Positions 41,888-52,805 of a stretch of DNA of 64,000 nucleotides are shown here, in pieces. The notes beneath the pieces are model-generated. The model was not told where the DNA came from. It worked only from the letters and a program-made list of their open reading frames with translations, and searched no databases. The stretch comes from Chromatiaceae bacterium (GTDB lineage Bacteria; Pseudomonadota; Gammaproteobacteria; Chromatiales; Chromatiaceae). The position numbers were made by a program, and so were the translations under genes. Within the stretch, counting starts at the first letter, position 1; each line of letters opens with the position of its first letter. The stretch is from NCBI GenBank assembly GCA_024235255.1, contig JACKMT010000001.1:744001-808000 (forward strand), written 5' to 3'.

Positions 41888-42850
41888 ATGGGCAATCAAT
41901 TTGCATCCAGCGCCGACCTGGAGGAGAAACAGGTCACCTTCAGCCAACTCTCCGAGCACTGCTGGGCTTTCACCGCGGAAGGCGATCCCAACACCGGCGT
42001 CATTATCGGCGACGACGCGGTGATGATCATCGATGCCACGGCCACACCGATCATGGCCCAGCAGGTGATCAGACGGGTGCGTGAACTGACCGACAAGCCG
42101 ATCAAATATGTGGTGCTCTCTCACTACCATGCGGTGCGGGTGCTCGGTGCTTCCGGCTACAGAGCCGAAGGTCTCGAACAGATCATAGCCAGCAAGGATA
42201 CCTACGACCTGATCGTCGAGCGCGGAGCGCAGGACATGGCGTCGGAGATCGGTCGCTTCCCGCGGCTGTTCCGCGGCGTCGAGAGTGTACCCGGCCTGAC
42301 CTGGCCCACGCTTGCATTCCAGGGCGAAATGCGACTCTGGCTGGGCAGTCTCGAACTCCACATCATGCAGCTGGGGCGCGGCCACACCAAAGGCGACACG
42401 GTGGTCTGGGTGCCTGCTGAAGCGGTGCTCTATTCCGGCGATCTGGTGGAGTATGACGCAGCCTGCTACACCGGCGATGCCTACCTTGCCGACTGGCCCC
42501 GGACGCTGGACAGACTGGCTGAGCTGAACGCCAAAAAACTGATCCCCGGCCGCGGCCCCGCGCTGGAGTCGCCGGAAAAGATCAATGAGGGGATCGCTTA
42601 CACCAGGGATTTCGTCAGCACGCTGTTCAACAGCGCGCGTGAAGCCGTCGCCCAGGGGATGAATCTGAAGCAGACCATGGCGCATGCACGCAAGGCGATG
42701 GACCCGAAATTCGACCAGGTGTTCATCTACGAACACTGCTTGCCGTTCGACGTCACCCGCGCCCACGACGAAGCATCCGGCATCCGCGATCCGCGCATTT
42801 GGACCGCCGAGCGCGATCAGCAGATGTGGCACGGTCTGCAGGCCGATTGA
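41888..42850 (+). CDS. MBL-fold hydrolase of an aromatic catabolic cluster
   Basis: 320 residues of the metallo-beta-lactamase fold, no signal peptide. The metal motif is L-S-H-Y-H-A-V-R: the first two histidines of H-x-H-x-D-H are kept but the Asp-His pair is Val-Arg, so at least one metal site is altered. A later His (Q-L-G-R-G-H-T-K-G-D), Asp (Y-S-G-D-L-V) and a C-terminal His are in place. Ten bases separate it from the fumarylacetoacetase gene. It may hydrolyse a thioester or lactone in the same pathway; the reaction is unknown. Preceded by the operator shared with the PaaX region. Confidence 0.85.
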   Translation: MGNQFASSADLEEKQVTFSQLSEHCWAFTAEGDPNTGVIIGDDAVMIIDATATPIMAQQVIRRVRELTDKPIKYVVLSHYHAVRVLGASGYRAEGLEQIIASKDTYDLIVERGAQDMASEIGRFPRLFRGVESVPGLTWPTLAFQGEMRLWLGSLELHIMQLGRGHTKGDTVVWVPAEAVLYSGDLVEYDAACYTGDAYLADWPRTLDRLAELNAKKLIPGRGPALESPEKINEGIAYTRDFVSTLFNSAREAVAQGMNLKQTMAHARKAMDPKFDQVFIYEHCLPFDVTRAHDEASGIRDPRIWTAERDQQMWHGLQAD

Positions 42851-42860
42851 GCGTGCTGAG

Positions 42861-43898
42861 ATGAAACTCGCCACACTGAAAAGCGGCGGCCGCGACGGCA
42901 CCCTGGTGGTGGTCAACTGCGACCTCTCCCTTTACCAGCGGGTGCCCGGCATCGCCACCACGCTGCAGCAGGCGCTGGAGAACTGGGACCGATGCGAAGC
43001 CGATCTACGGCAGGTGTACGATGCGCTGAATGAGGGCAGCAGCAACCATGCGCTGCCGTTCGATCCGACCGCCTGCCATGCGCCTCTGCCGCGCGCTTAC
43101 CAGTGGGCGGACGGCTCCGCCTACCTCAACCATGTCGAACTGGTGAGAAAAGCGCGCGGCGCCGAACTGCCGGCCGAATTCTACAGCGATCCGTTGATCT
43201 ATCAGGGAGGCTCCGACAGCTTCATCGGGCCGCGCGACCCGATCCTGGCCGGATCAGAAGCCTGGGGAATCGATTTCGAAGCGGAGGTTGCCGTGGTCAC
43301 CGGCGACGTGGCGATGAGCGCCGCTGCAGACGAGTGCACGCGCAGTATCCGTCTGCTCATGCTGGTCAACGACGTCTCCCTGCGCGGGCTGATTCCCACC
43401 GAGCTGGCAAAAGGGTTCGGATTTTTCCAGTCCAAACCGGCCAGCGCCTTCTCGCCGGTGGCAGTCACACCGGATGAACTTGGTGAGGCTTGGCACGACA
43501 ACAAGCTGTACCTGCCGCTGCGTGTCGCACTGAACGGCAAACCCTTCGGCCGGCCCAATGCCGGCGTTGACATGACCTTTGATTTCGCGCAGCTGATCGC
43601 GCACGCCGCCAGAACCCGTGAACTGGAGGCCGGTTCCATCATCGGTTCGGGCACCGTCTCCAACAAACAGGGCGATCTCTGGGGATCGAGCATCGACCAC
43701 GGCGGCGTCGGCTACTGCTGCCTGGCGGAGCTGCGCATGTACGAAACCATCGAACAGGGCAAACCCGTCACACCCTTCATGGCCTACGGCGACAGAGTGC
43801 GGATCGAGATGCTGGATGCGTCGGGCGCCACGATATTCGGTGCGATCGAGAATGAGGTTGCGCAGGCCAATCAATTATCTGTCGTAGGTGCTAAATGA
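42861..43898 (+). CDS. Fumarylacetoacetase family hydrolase
   Basis: 345 residues from ATG 42861. FAH fold with metal and catalytic residues in F-E-A-E-V-A-V-V-T-G-D (E-x-E) and a following V-N-D-V-S-L-R segment, G-S-G-T-V-S-N and G-D-R-V-R-I-E-M. The N-terminal about 95 residues are the small domain seen in the bacterial short-type fumarylacetoacetase. It should split fumarylacetoacetate to fumarate and acetoacetate, the last step of the homogentisate route. Partner enzymes (maleylacetoacetate isomerase, acetoacetyl-CoA synthetase) lie about 7-10 kb away beyond an apparently inserted segment. Confidence 0.88.
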   Translation: MKLATLKSGGRDGTLVVVNCDLSLYQRVPGIATTLQQALENWDRCEADLRQVYDALNEGSSNHALPFDPTACHAPLPRAYQWADGSAYLNHVELVRKARGAELPAEFYSDPLIYQGGSDSFIGPRDPILAGSEAWGIDFEAEVAVVTGDVAMSAAADECTRSIRLLMLVNDVSLRGLIPTELAKGFGFFQSKPASAFSPVAVTPDELGEAWHDNKLYLPLRVALNGKPFGRPNAGVDMTFDFAQLIAHAARTRELEAGSIIGSGTVSNKQGDLWGSSIDHGGVGYCCLAELRMYETIEQGKPVTPFMAYGDRVRIEMLDASGATIFGAIENEVAQANQLSVVGAK

Positions 43899-44205
43899 AC
43901 TGTCAAATAAACGCAAGTGTCTGCCGAACCCAATGATTGCAAGTTAAAAGGGGTCAGTGACAACTAAGAAGCATCCTCACTATTGGAATGGTCTGATATA
44001 CCGTGACGACAGCCCCGGTTGGGCCTAGAGGACGCTTTGGCTGGACACATCGGACATTCGAAACTGGAATTCCTTTCATTCAATCACTATTTCAAGACAA
44101 CATGGATGCGAATAGGAATCGATAGTCACCGACCCCTTTACCCTTTACTTTACCCTTTATCCACCTTTATCCACGAGGGCCGGGGGAGGCGATAGCGCCG
44201 CAGAT
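43899..44205. other. 307-base gap containing a MITE-like element
   Basis: Mostly filled by the inverted-repeat element at 43947-44139. The rest (ACCCTTTACTTTACCCTTTATCCACCTTTATCC near 44140-44172, given here as a description of C/T-rich tandem wording) has no gene. Confidence 0.55.
43947..44139. mobile_element. MITE-like element with 15-bp inverted ends
   Basis: AAAGGGGTCAGTGAC at 43947-43961 and GTCACCGACCCCTTT at 44125-44139 are inverted copies with one mismatch, enclosing about 160 bases. Inside are only short broken frames with no transposase motif I can name. The GGGGTC-type ends resemble those near 12784 and 12933, suggesting a dispersed family mobilised in trans, possibly by a REP-type transposase. 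Confidence 0.55.
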
Positions 44206-46173
44206 TCACTTTTGCAGCACGGTGAAGCCCGCGTGCTCGCTCGGTGGTTTGGCACGCCCATCCTGATACTGCTGGCGCCGCTTCTTGTTCCAATAATTTT
44301 GCTGTTCGATACTCATGTCCTCAATGCGATCGACCAGGGCCTGGACATTGTGCGGCCGTACCTCAACATCGGGGAAGCTGAAGTCGACGACGAATTCGAC
44401 GCCGCCCTCCTGCGTGGTTCCTTGTTGATCGGTCTGAATATGCCGTTTCGGCATGAGACTCGAGTCCGGCTGCAGGTTCTCCGCCATGATGCCCCTGTCG
44501 TGATGGATCATGCCGATGTTGTGGCCGATCTCGTGCGCAATCACCGAAGCCATGTACTGTTCCAGGTCCACCCCGGTGGTCGGTGTGACTATGTCCTCCC
44601 GTGGCTTAATTCCCCGTGCACGATCAGACTCCCACTCATAGTAGCGCAGCAGGTACTTCTCGTCCCTGATCGCCTTGGTGTCGATGGCGATCCCGGCAAA
44701 GCTGGCCTCACCCACGTTGTCCGGTTTGGAGACGATATTGGTCTTCGCCTTGCCATCTGTTGCACCCGGAGCAGCATAGTCGATCGTCCCATGCTGGGTC
44801 ACCGTGTGCGGCTTGACCCGCATCGGGATATCGCCCGGGGTCTTACCGTCTATCTGGCTCAGGCTGGCGGCGTTCTTATGCTGCTTGAACCCGATATCGA
44901 AGCGTACACCGATCTTCTCCCCGTCCTTCCATTCCATGTCCTGCCAAGTGCTCCCGACCTTGAACTTGCGCATGACCTCGTCCAGGACCGATTGCGAGAA
45001 CTCCACCTGTTGCCCACCCACACGGCTGACCGGGACATAGTGATATGTCGCGCTGATCACCAAGACACGCTGCATGCGCGGGAAACCGCCTGCACCTACC
45101 AGGGTTTTATCCAGTTTCCTGTGGGCATTGCGCCGCCGCTTTTCCAGCCCCTTCTCCCTGCGCAGGCGCTTTTTCGGACGATCGGCGAACTTCTCTCCGA
45201 CCTCATCAAGGCGCGCCTGGTGTTTTTCAGGATCGATCCGTGACAGTTGCCGCTCAAATCTCCGACGCTTGCGCCTGTTATTCACCTTAACGAAAAAATT
45301 GGCCGTTTTAGAGGGGTAGAAAGCCTCGTTTCTCAGCGTGTCTTCAAACAGCTCGCGCCCCAACTCCGCCTGTTCTTCGAAACCGACGTCTTCAAAATAA
45401 GCCTTGGCGCTGCGCTGAATGGCCGGTGTCGCATCGGAACTGGCCTGCTGTTTCACATGTGCCAGCTCATGCGCCAGCAAGTGACGACCGGATTCCGTGC
45501 CGGGGTCGAACCGGGATGCCGCGAAATAGATGTCCGGGCCATGGGTGAAGGCATGTGCATTCAGGCGACGATTAAGCGCATCCGAGTGTGCGTCTGCATG
45601 GATCCGCACCTTGTCGAAATCGTGTCCGAGATGATGTTCCATCTGCGAGCGGATCGTCGGCGGCAATGCAGCCCCACCGGGACGCCTGAACGTGCTCGCC
45701 ACGAGAGGTGCCGCCTCAGCACCCACTGGCGACCGGTCGGTGGTAGCCGCTGGTACGGCATGCGGAGTCCGTGTTTGCGCGGCTACCGTGCGCACCACCC
45801 GGTCGGCGATCCGTTCAGCCTGTTGTTCGTAGTGATCATTCGGCCTGTCGAGCATCAGGGGAGCCGGCGAGGCTCCTGTCATAGGTGGCGCACTATTGTG
45901 CGCCCTGACGGCAACGGCTTGCGCCTGGCGGACAATACTGGATGCAGCCTGATCGCCGCTGGCGCGGACCAGGACCTGGCTGAAATCATGGTGCAGTCGC
46001 CCGGACTCACCCGCCGCTGCCGGCGCGGACGCAAACCGGTCGGCGCTTGACGGTTGAAAGTGCAAACCGAGGTTACAGATCCGCCCTTGCAGTTGGAGAG
46101 GCTTCACCTCCGACCCGGACCTGTCCACCGGTTCCATCTTGGGAGCCCGGGTCTCTGCCACGTGAGTTCGCAT
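44206..46173 (-). CDS. eCIS-core (DUF4157) protein with metzincin protease domain
   Basis: 655 residues from ATG 46173, six bases after GGAGG; the ATG at 46179 touches the ribosome site. Two domains. At about 109-240 is the DUF4157/eCIS core: Y-E-Q-Q-A-E-R-I-A-D-R-V, then H-L-G-H-D-F-D-K-V-R-I-H and H-E-L-A-H (235-239). After a basic linker (about 295-355) comes a C-terminal zinc protease with H-E-I-G-H-N-I-G-M-I-H at 547-557, the full metzincin H-E-x-x-H-x-x-G-x-x-H motif, plus a Met-turn-like G-I-M-A. DUF4157 proteins are often cargo or accessories of extracellular contractile injection systems. No such machinery is in the window, so delivery is unknown. Confidence 0.88.
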   Translation of the reverse strand: MRTHVAETRAPKMEPVDRSGSEVKPLQLQGRICNLGLHFQPSSADRFASAPAAAGESGRLHHDFSQVLVRASGDQAASSIVRQAQAVAVRAHNSAPPMTGASPAPLMLDRPNDHYEQQAERIADRVVRTVAAQTRTPHAVPAATTDRSPVGAEAAPLVASTFRRPGGAALPPTIRSQMEHHLGHDFDKVRIHADAHSDALNRRLNAHAFTHGPDIYFAASRFDPGTESGRHLLAHELAHVKQQASSDATPAIQRSAKAYFEDVGFEEQAELGRELFEDTLRNEAFYPSKTANFFVKVNNRRKRRRFERQLSRIDPEKHQARLDEVGEKFADRPKKRLRREKGLEKRRRNAHRKLDKTLVGAGGFPRMQRVLVISATYHYVPVSRVGGQQVEFSQSVLDEVMRKFKVGSTWQDMEWKDGEKIGVRFDIGFKQHKNAASLSQIDGKTPGDIPMRVKPHTVTQHGTIDYAAPGATDGKAKTNIVSKPDNVGEASFAGIAIDTKAIRDEKYLLRYYEWESDRARGIKPREDIVTPTTGVDLEQYMASVIAHEIGHNIGMIHHDRGIMAENLQPDSSLMPKRHIQTDQQGTTQEGGVEFVVDFSFPDVEVRPHNVQALVDRIEDMSIEQQNYWNKKRRQQYQDGRAKPPSEHAGFTVLQK

Positions 46174-46463
46174 AACCATCCTCCCTGGCGACCACCGACG
46201 CCCGATAGATTCCTACAGTAGCACCGGGGTGCATCCAACCGGGAATTTGCATTCCCCGTGCCGCACAAGCTGCAACACCTGCTCAGCGAGTTAAACAGTA
46301 TCCGACTGCTGCGGCAAGCGCTCCCGGTCATTTTCCGTTGCCGTACTACAATAGTTGAATACGAAGTATAGAGGATATAGACGCCCCCTCCTGCCCCGAG
46401 AGCTATCATTGCTGATGGATATCTCAGGGGTTGAAAGACCATCAGAGCGAATCGGAGGCGTCT

Positions 46464-46770
46464 ATGAAACAGAACATAGTTTATATCGGGATCGATGTCG
46501 ATGACGTGGGCTATCATGGTTGCGCGTTGAATCAACACACGGGTGAGATCCTGGATTACCACTGTCATCCAACACTGAAGGGATTGATCGGACAACTTGA
46601 AAGTTGCTGGAATTTTTTGGCGCTGTGCAGCTGAACCAGTCAAAGCGCTGACCTGTTGCAAGGGTATCAAGCACCTGTTCGCCTTGACCATGATCACCGA
46701 GATCGGTGACGTGAAACGATTCGCACACCCGGGGCAATTGGTGTCCTGGGTTGGCATTGGAAAAAGGTGA
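46464..46770 (+). pseudogene. IS110-family transposase remnant
   Basis: The start M-K-Q-N-I-V-Y-I-G-I-D-V-D-D is the DEDD N-terminus of IS110 transposases. After about 46 residues the frame jumps: another frame gives K-G-I-K-H-L-F-A-L-T-M-I-T-E-I-G-D-V-K-R-F, the C-terminal Transposase_20 core, ending early at G-K-R and TGA. Most of the middle is deleted, so it is inactive. An inverted pair AGACGCCCCCTCC (about 46379-46391) / GGAGGCGTCT (46454-46463) lies upstream and may be part of the old element end. Confidence 0.8.
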
Positions 46771-46841
46771 CGCATTTATTTTGCAGGGCGTTATTTTTCT
46801 AAATCAGCACCCCCCCTGCCGGTCAAGCTCCAGCGGATCGA

Positions 46842-46888
46842 TAGCGAGTAGCCCGGATGAAGTGAAAAGTAATCCGGGCTACTCGCTA
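46842..46888. repeat. REP-like hairpin with 17-bp perfect stem
   Basis: TAGCGAGTAGCCCGGAT at 46842-46858 and its exact reverse complement at 46872-46888, with a 13-base loop. The TAGCCCGGATGAAG...AATCCGGGCTA wording is that of a widespread proteobacterial intergenic repeat. It could also end transcripts from either side, though no long T run follows. Confidence 0.75.
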
Positions 46889-46972
46889 AAAAATCAGATA
46901 GCAAGCGGGACGATACGATGCTACGGAAAGTTGCACGACTATAACCAGCCCTTTTAATCTGGTACGCGGCGC

Positions 46973-49900
46973 TTACACGTTGGACTTTACACGCTTCAAT
47001 GGCAATTCTTCAGGTACTGCCAGCGCAAAACCCTGTGCATAATCTACCCCGATCTCACGTAGTACCTGCATGCATTCAGTTGTTTCCACATATTCGGCCA
47101 CCGTTTGCATCCCCAAGCGGTGAGCAAGTTGATTGACTGCCTCAACCATTGCACGATCTTCGCTCTCTTCAGCGATACGTCTTACCAGATTACCGTCGAT
47201 CTTCAGGTAGTTGACCGGCAGTGTTTTAAGATAAGCAAAGGATGAAAGACCACTACCGAAATCGTCCAAAGCGAACTTGCCGCCCATCTCTCGGATCGCT
47301 CGGATTAGTTGCATGGCTGCGCTGATGTTGCGAATCGCAGCAGTCTCGGTGACCTCGAAGCATACCCTCTCAGGGTCGATCTCGTGGGTAGCAAACTGTT
47401 CGCGTAAAAAGGGTAACAGACTATCATCCCCAAGCAGATTACCTGATAGATTGATCGCAATATTCGGGGGATCCTCAATTGGAAACAGTTTTTTGTAGTC
47501 GCGAAAAATTGTTCGCACCACCCAGCGGTCAATCTGACCCATGAGGTCAAAGCGCTCTGCAATCGGTACAAAACTGCCCGGCAGCACCAGGCGATTGTCT
47601 TGATCGACCATCCGCAATAGCAATTCATACCATTGAACCTGAGGTATCTCCTCGCCGAGGGAACAGATCGGCTGACCGTACAAACGAAATCGGTTCTGAT
47701 CGATGGCGCTGCGCATATCAGCTATGCGCAGTATCTCGCGGTGGTGTGGATCTGCACCGCTAAAATCCGGTTGGTAAACATGTACGCGATTCCGTCCCTG
47801 GTTTTTGGCTGCATAACAGGCTACGTCGGCATGGCTCAGCAGCATCTCCGCCGTTTCCACCTGCCCGACGATGGTGACCAGTCCTATGCTGACACCGATG
47901 TCAAAGGGTTGTTCGTCCCATACGAAGCGATAATCCCGCACATTGCTCACCAGTGTCTCGGCAATCTCAAATGCCTTCTCTATCGGACAGTTGTCCAGCA
48001 GCAAGCCAAACTCATCGCCACCCAACCGCGCCAGGGTGTCACGTTCGCGTACTTCATTGGCAAGAAGGTTTGCAATGTGTTTCAGTAACTCGTCTCCGGC
48101 ACGGTGACCACAGGTGTCATTGACGATCTTGAACTGATCCAGATCCAGGTAGCAAAGGGCATGGCGGGTGCCATAGTGTTTGCTGCTAGCCAGTGACTGC
48201 TCGAGCCTTCGGTCAAATTCTCGCCGATTTACCAGGCCTGTCAGGGTGTCGTGAGTGGCATAGTGGGCGGCTTCCCGTGCCATGCGACGGGTTTCGCTGA
48301 CGTCATTGAACACTAAGACGACACCCATGATCCGGCTCTCATAGTCACGGATGGGTGCAGCCGAATCCTGAATGGCGTACTCGCGGCCGGAGCGGCTGAT
48401 CAACACTGTATGATTTGCCAAGCCGATCACCCGCCCCTCATTGCGGCAGCGATATACCGGATCCACGGCTGTCTCACGTGTCTCTTCGTTAATGATTCGA
48501 AATACCGCGGTAAGCGGCTTGCCTCGCGCTTCCTCGGCGGTCCACTCCGTGAGCCTCTCGGCAACCGGATTCAAATATTCGATGTCACCGCTAGCGTCAG
48601 TAGTGATAACCGCATCGCCAATGGAATGCAGGGTCACTTCGGCCTTCTCTTTCTCTGTATGCAGGGCCTGTTCGGTGCGAATGCGTTGATTAACCTGGTC
48701 ACTGAGGCTGGCGTTGGATTCTGCCAACGCTTCGGCTCGGCGTTCGTCAAGAAACCATCGTCCAGTCAACGAAAGCAGAAACAAGCCCAACACACCGGCA
48801 AATAAAAGTCCGCCTGCCAGAACCCACCATCCCGCCCATGAGCGATTCGCCACCAGATAATTTGCATCAGGAATAATCGTGAGCCGCCAAGTGCGGCCTG
48901 CGACTTCGTATCTCCTGGTGTAATTGAGGGTGCCTTCCTGTGATTGAGGATCTAACGCAAAGGCCATTTTTACCTCGCCTCGATCGTCGCGGTGTGAAAA
49001 AGCGAGTGGCGTCGGCTCCTCAGCGGCCGAATCATCGTAGAGTCTTACCCACACGTCCGTTACGTTAGTTCCTTCCAGTGCTGCAGCCAGTACATCTCCC
49101 AGCCGAAAAACGCCGACTGCGTAGCCGTGCAGTCTGGCTCGACGTTCCGCTGGACTGTCAGGCGCTTGTTCCGAATTGTAAATGGGCACGAATACCAGCA
49201 CACCGGCTTGAGTGCCGCTCTCCTGAATGAGGGTAATGCGCTCGGTGGCCACAGCCCTACCGATATCCCTTGCCAGATCCATCGCCACCTGTCGTTGCGG
49301 CTGGGAATAAACATCATAACCAAGGGCATCTTCATTGCCTTTGTATGGCTCGATATAGTAGACGGCTACATATACCGGCCTTTCCGTCGCAGTGATGAGT
49401 TCTCCATCCACATTTCGCTCCATGAGGTGGAAACCAGGAAAACCATCTTGGCGGGCCGCTGCTTCATAGGTGTTGCGCTCCGCGGCCGTGATCCTGGGAT
49501 TCCAGGACAAAGCCTGTATACCGGGAGCCCGATCTAAGGTTCGAGCGACGAAAGTCCGGAATTCCTGCCGCGTCACATGGTTGGAACTGGCGAAATAGCT
49601 CTGTATGGCATGTACGGCTTCCAGATAATGCACAATGTGCTTATCCAACGCGTCGCCGATCACATCACCGCGTTGTATAAATGTGTGCATGACCTCCTTC
49701 TTTTCTTGGTGACTCGCAAAGAGGAACCCAATGACCACCAAACTGAAAAACAGTGCCAGCGGCAATGCGACTGTGAACCGGCGCTTCACCCAGCACTCAC
49801 GTGGCTTACCCAGCCAGATGAATGCCAGGGGTAAGAAGATCAACACACCGATGCTGTCACCCACCCACCAGGTCATCCAGCTGTATCCATACTCCGACCA

Positions 49901-50368
49901 ATCGATCACTCCGGCGACCAGAAGTATGGTGACGCTCCAGGTGGAATTGAGCAGACAGCTGACGGGACCGCCCAACGCGAGCAACCCGATGATGTTGCGC
50001 AATTCGAGTAGCCCGGGGTCAAGCCTGAAGAACCGTTGTACGAGTTTGGCCCCTAACAACGCCTGTGCGCCGGCGCCGAAGGCGATAACCATTGCAATGA
50101 AAGCTGTTTTCAGGGCGGCTATTGAGAGTACTGAGCCCAAATCGAGGCTAAGATTCGTCAGAAAGGAGCCGAGGATCACGCCGGGAAGATAGCGTCGTCC
50201 GTATAGCAGCAGCCCAGCGAGGGCAATCCCAGCCCCCGGCCACACCGCAGTCGCGTAGCCGGGCGGAATCGCCAACAACAGACTCAAATGTCCTGACACA
50301 AAATACAGGAGTGCCAGCAGGACATTCCCACCCACCAGGCTTGTGCTTCGACTGTGGATAATGTTCAA
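46973..50368 (-). CDS. MASE1-CHASE-PAS-GGDEF-EAL c-di-GMP signalling protein
   Basis: 1131 residues. About eight membrane helices in an N-terminal MASE1-type sensor (1-215), a periplasmic CHASE domain (about 235-480), a further helix near 505-525, one PAS/PAC (about 565-690), and GGDEF with intact G-G-D-E-F and I-site R-E-R-D. The EAL domain reads Y-E-L-L-L-R (Ala to Leu in the signature) but keeps the catalytic Glu, N-L-S, E-V-T-E-T, D-D-F-G-S-G, L-K-I-D and the late Glu and Q-G, so both activities remain possible. Monocistronic. It lies in the segment between the two halves of the aromatic regulon; no functional tie to it is evident. Confidence 0.92.
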   Translation of the reverse strand: MNIIHSRSTSLVGGNVLLALLYFVSGHLSLLLAIPPGYATAVWPGAGIALAGLLLYGRRYLPGVILGSFLTNLSLDLGSVLSIAALKTAFIAMVIAFGAGAQALLGAKLVQRFFRLDPGLLELRNIIGLLALGGPVSCLLNSTWSVTILLVAGVIDWSEYGYSWMTWWVGDSIGVLIFLPLAFIWLGKPRECWVKRRFTVALPLALFFSLVVIGFLFASHQEKKEVMHTFIQRGDVIGDALDKHIVHYLEAVHAIQSYFASSNHVTRQEFRTFVARTLDRAPGIQALSWNPRITAAERNTYEAAARQDGFPGFHLMERNVDGELITATERPVYVAVYYIEPYKGNEDALGYDVYSQPQRQVAMDLARDIGRAVATERITLIQESGTQAGVLVFVPIYNSEQAPDSPAERRARLHGYAVGVFRLGDVLAAALEGTNVTDVWVRLYDDSAAEEPTPLAFSHRDDRGEVKMAFALDPQSQEGTLNYTRRYEVAGRTWRLTIIPDANYLVANRSWAGWWVLAGGLLFAGVLGLFLLSLTGRWFLDERRAEALAESNASLSDQVNQRIRTEQALHTEKEKAEVTLHSIGDAVITTDASGDIEYLNPVAERLTEWTAEEARGKPLTAVFRIINEETRETAVDPVYRCRNEGRVIGLANHTVLISRSGREYAIQDSAAPIRDYESRIMGVVLVFNDVSETRRMAREAAHYATHDTLTGLVNRREFDRRLEQSLASSKHYGTRHALCYLDLDQFKIVNDTCGHRAGDELLKHIANLLANEVRERDTLARLGGDEFGLLLDNCPIEKAFEIAETLVSNVRDYRFVWDEQPFDIGVSIGLVTIVGQVETAEMLLSHADVACYAAKNQGRNRVHVYQPDFSGADPHHREILRIADMRSAIDQNRFRLYGQPICSLGEEIPQVQWYELLLRMVDQDNRLVLPGSFVPIAERFDLMGQIDRWVVRTIFRDYKKLFPIEDPPNIAINLSGNLLGDDSLLPFLREQFATHEIDPERVCFEVTETAAIRNISAAMQLIRAIREMGGKFALDDFGSGLSSFAYLKTLPVNYLKIDGNLVRRIAEESEDRAMVEAVNQLAHRLGMQTVAEYVETTECMQVLREIGVDYAQGFALAVPEELPLKRVKSNV

Positions 50369-50702
50369 AAATTTCCCTCTTTAATGTTGCTTCCGTCGCA
50401 CTAAGGTTAACGCAACTGGAGCAATATCAGAACGGAAATAAGAAGCCCAAGCGCTCTTTTTTGCCTGGTTTCCACAGCACTCTACCGTCAACGGCTCGCC
50501 GCTTCACCGTCCGATCATTCTGAGTGCACCCTGAATACAGTGCATTGCCCCGGGTTTTTCGGAGGTGCAATTTCTTGCGCAGGCTGGGCAGTGAAGACAA
50601 CAAAAGATCTTCCCCGGAAGTCCGGGAACGGGCGGTGTAGATGGTTTCCGGGCATCAATATGAGCCTGAATCCCAGTGGCCAACAACTGAATCCAACCCC
50701 AT
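50369..50702. other. 334-base gap, no gene seen
   Basis: Lies between the MASE1 protein start and the acetoacetyl-CoA synthetase stop, both minus strand. It contains CTTCCCCGGAAGTCCGGGAA (about 50607-50626), a small imperfect hairpin that may act as a terminator of the aromatic operon, though no T run follows. No convincing coding frame. Confidence 0.45.
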
Positions 50703-52655
<1,953 letters not shown>

Positions 52656-52805
52656 TATGCGATCTCTCCTCTGCTAGACAGGCGCTGCGGAAACACTTTT
52701 GCCGCCACTCCTGGTAAGCCGGAATGGTGCAGTGTTTAAACCTGCGCTGCTTCTCCGAGACTGATTATTACTTCCGGTTATGACTTCCGGAATTGCATTC
52801 TGATT

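Noticed and set aside
41825..42916. 363-residue open frame on the minus strand
   Set aside because: Antisense to the MBL-fold gene, which is supported by metal motifs and operon context.
44212..45243. 343-residue open frame on the plus strand
   Set aside because: It is exactly antisense to the eCIS/metzincin gene, which has clear domain motifs; the plus-strand protein has no recognisable motif or ribosome site.
46842..46888. CRISPR-like or attachment-site hairpin
   Set aside because: It is a single 17-bp inverted repeat with no direct-repeat/spacer series and no integrase nearby; REP-like repeat is the better reading.
46973..50368. Inactive EAL domain because the motif reads E-L-L
   Set aside because: The catalytic Glu and the other metal and substrate residues are kept, so loss of activity cannot be claimed.
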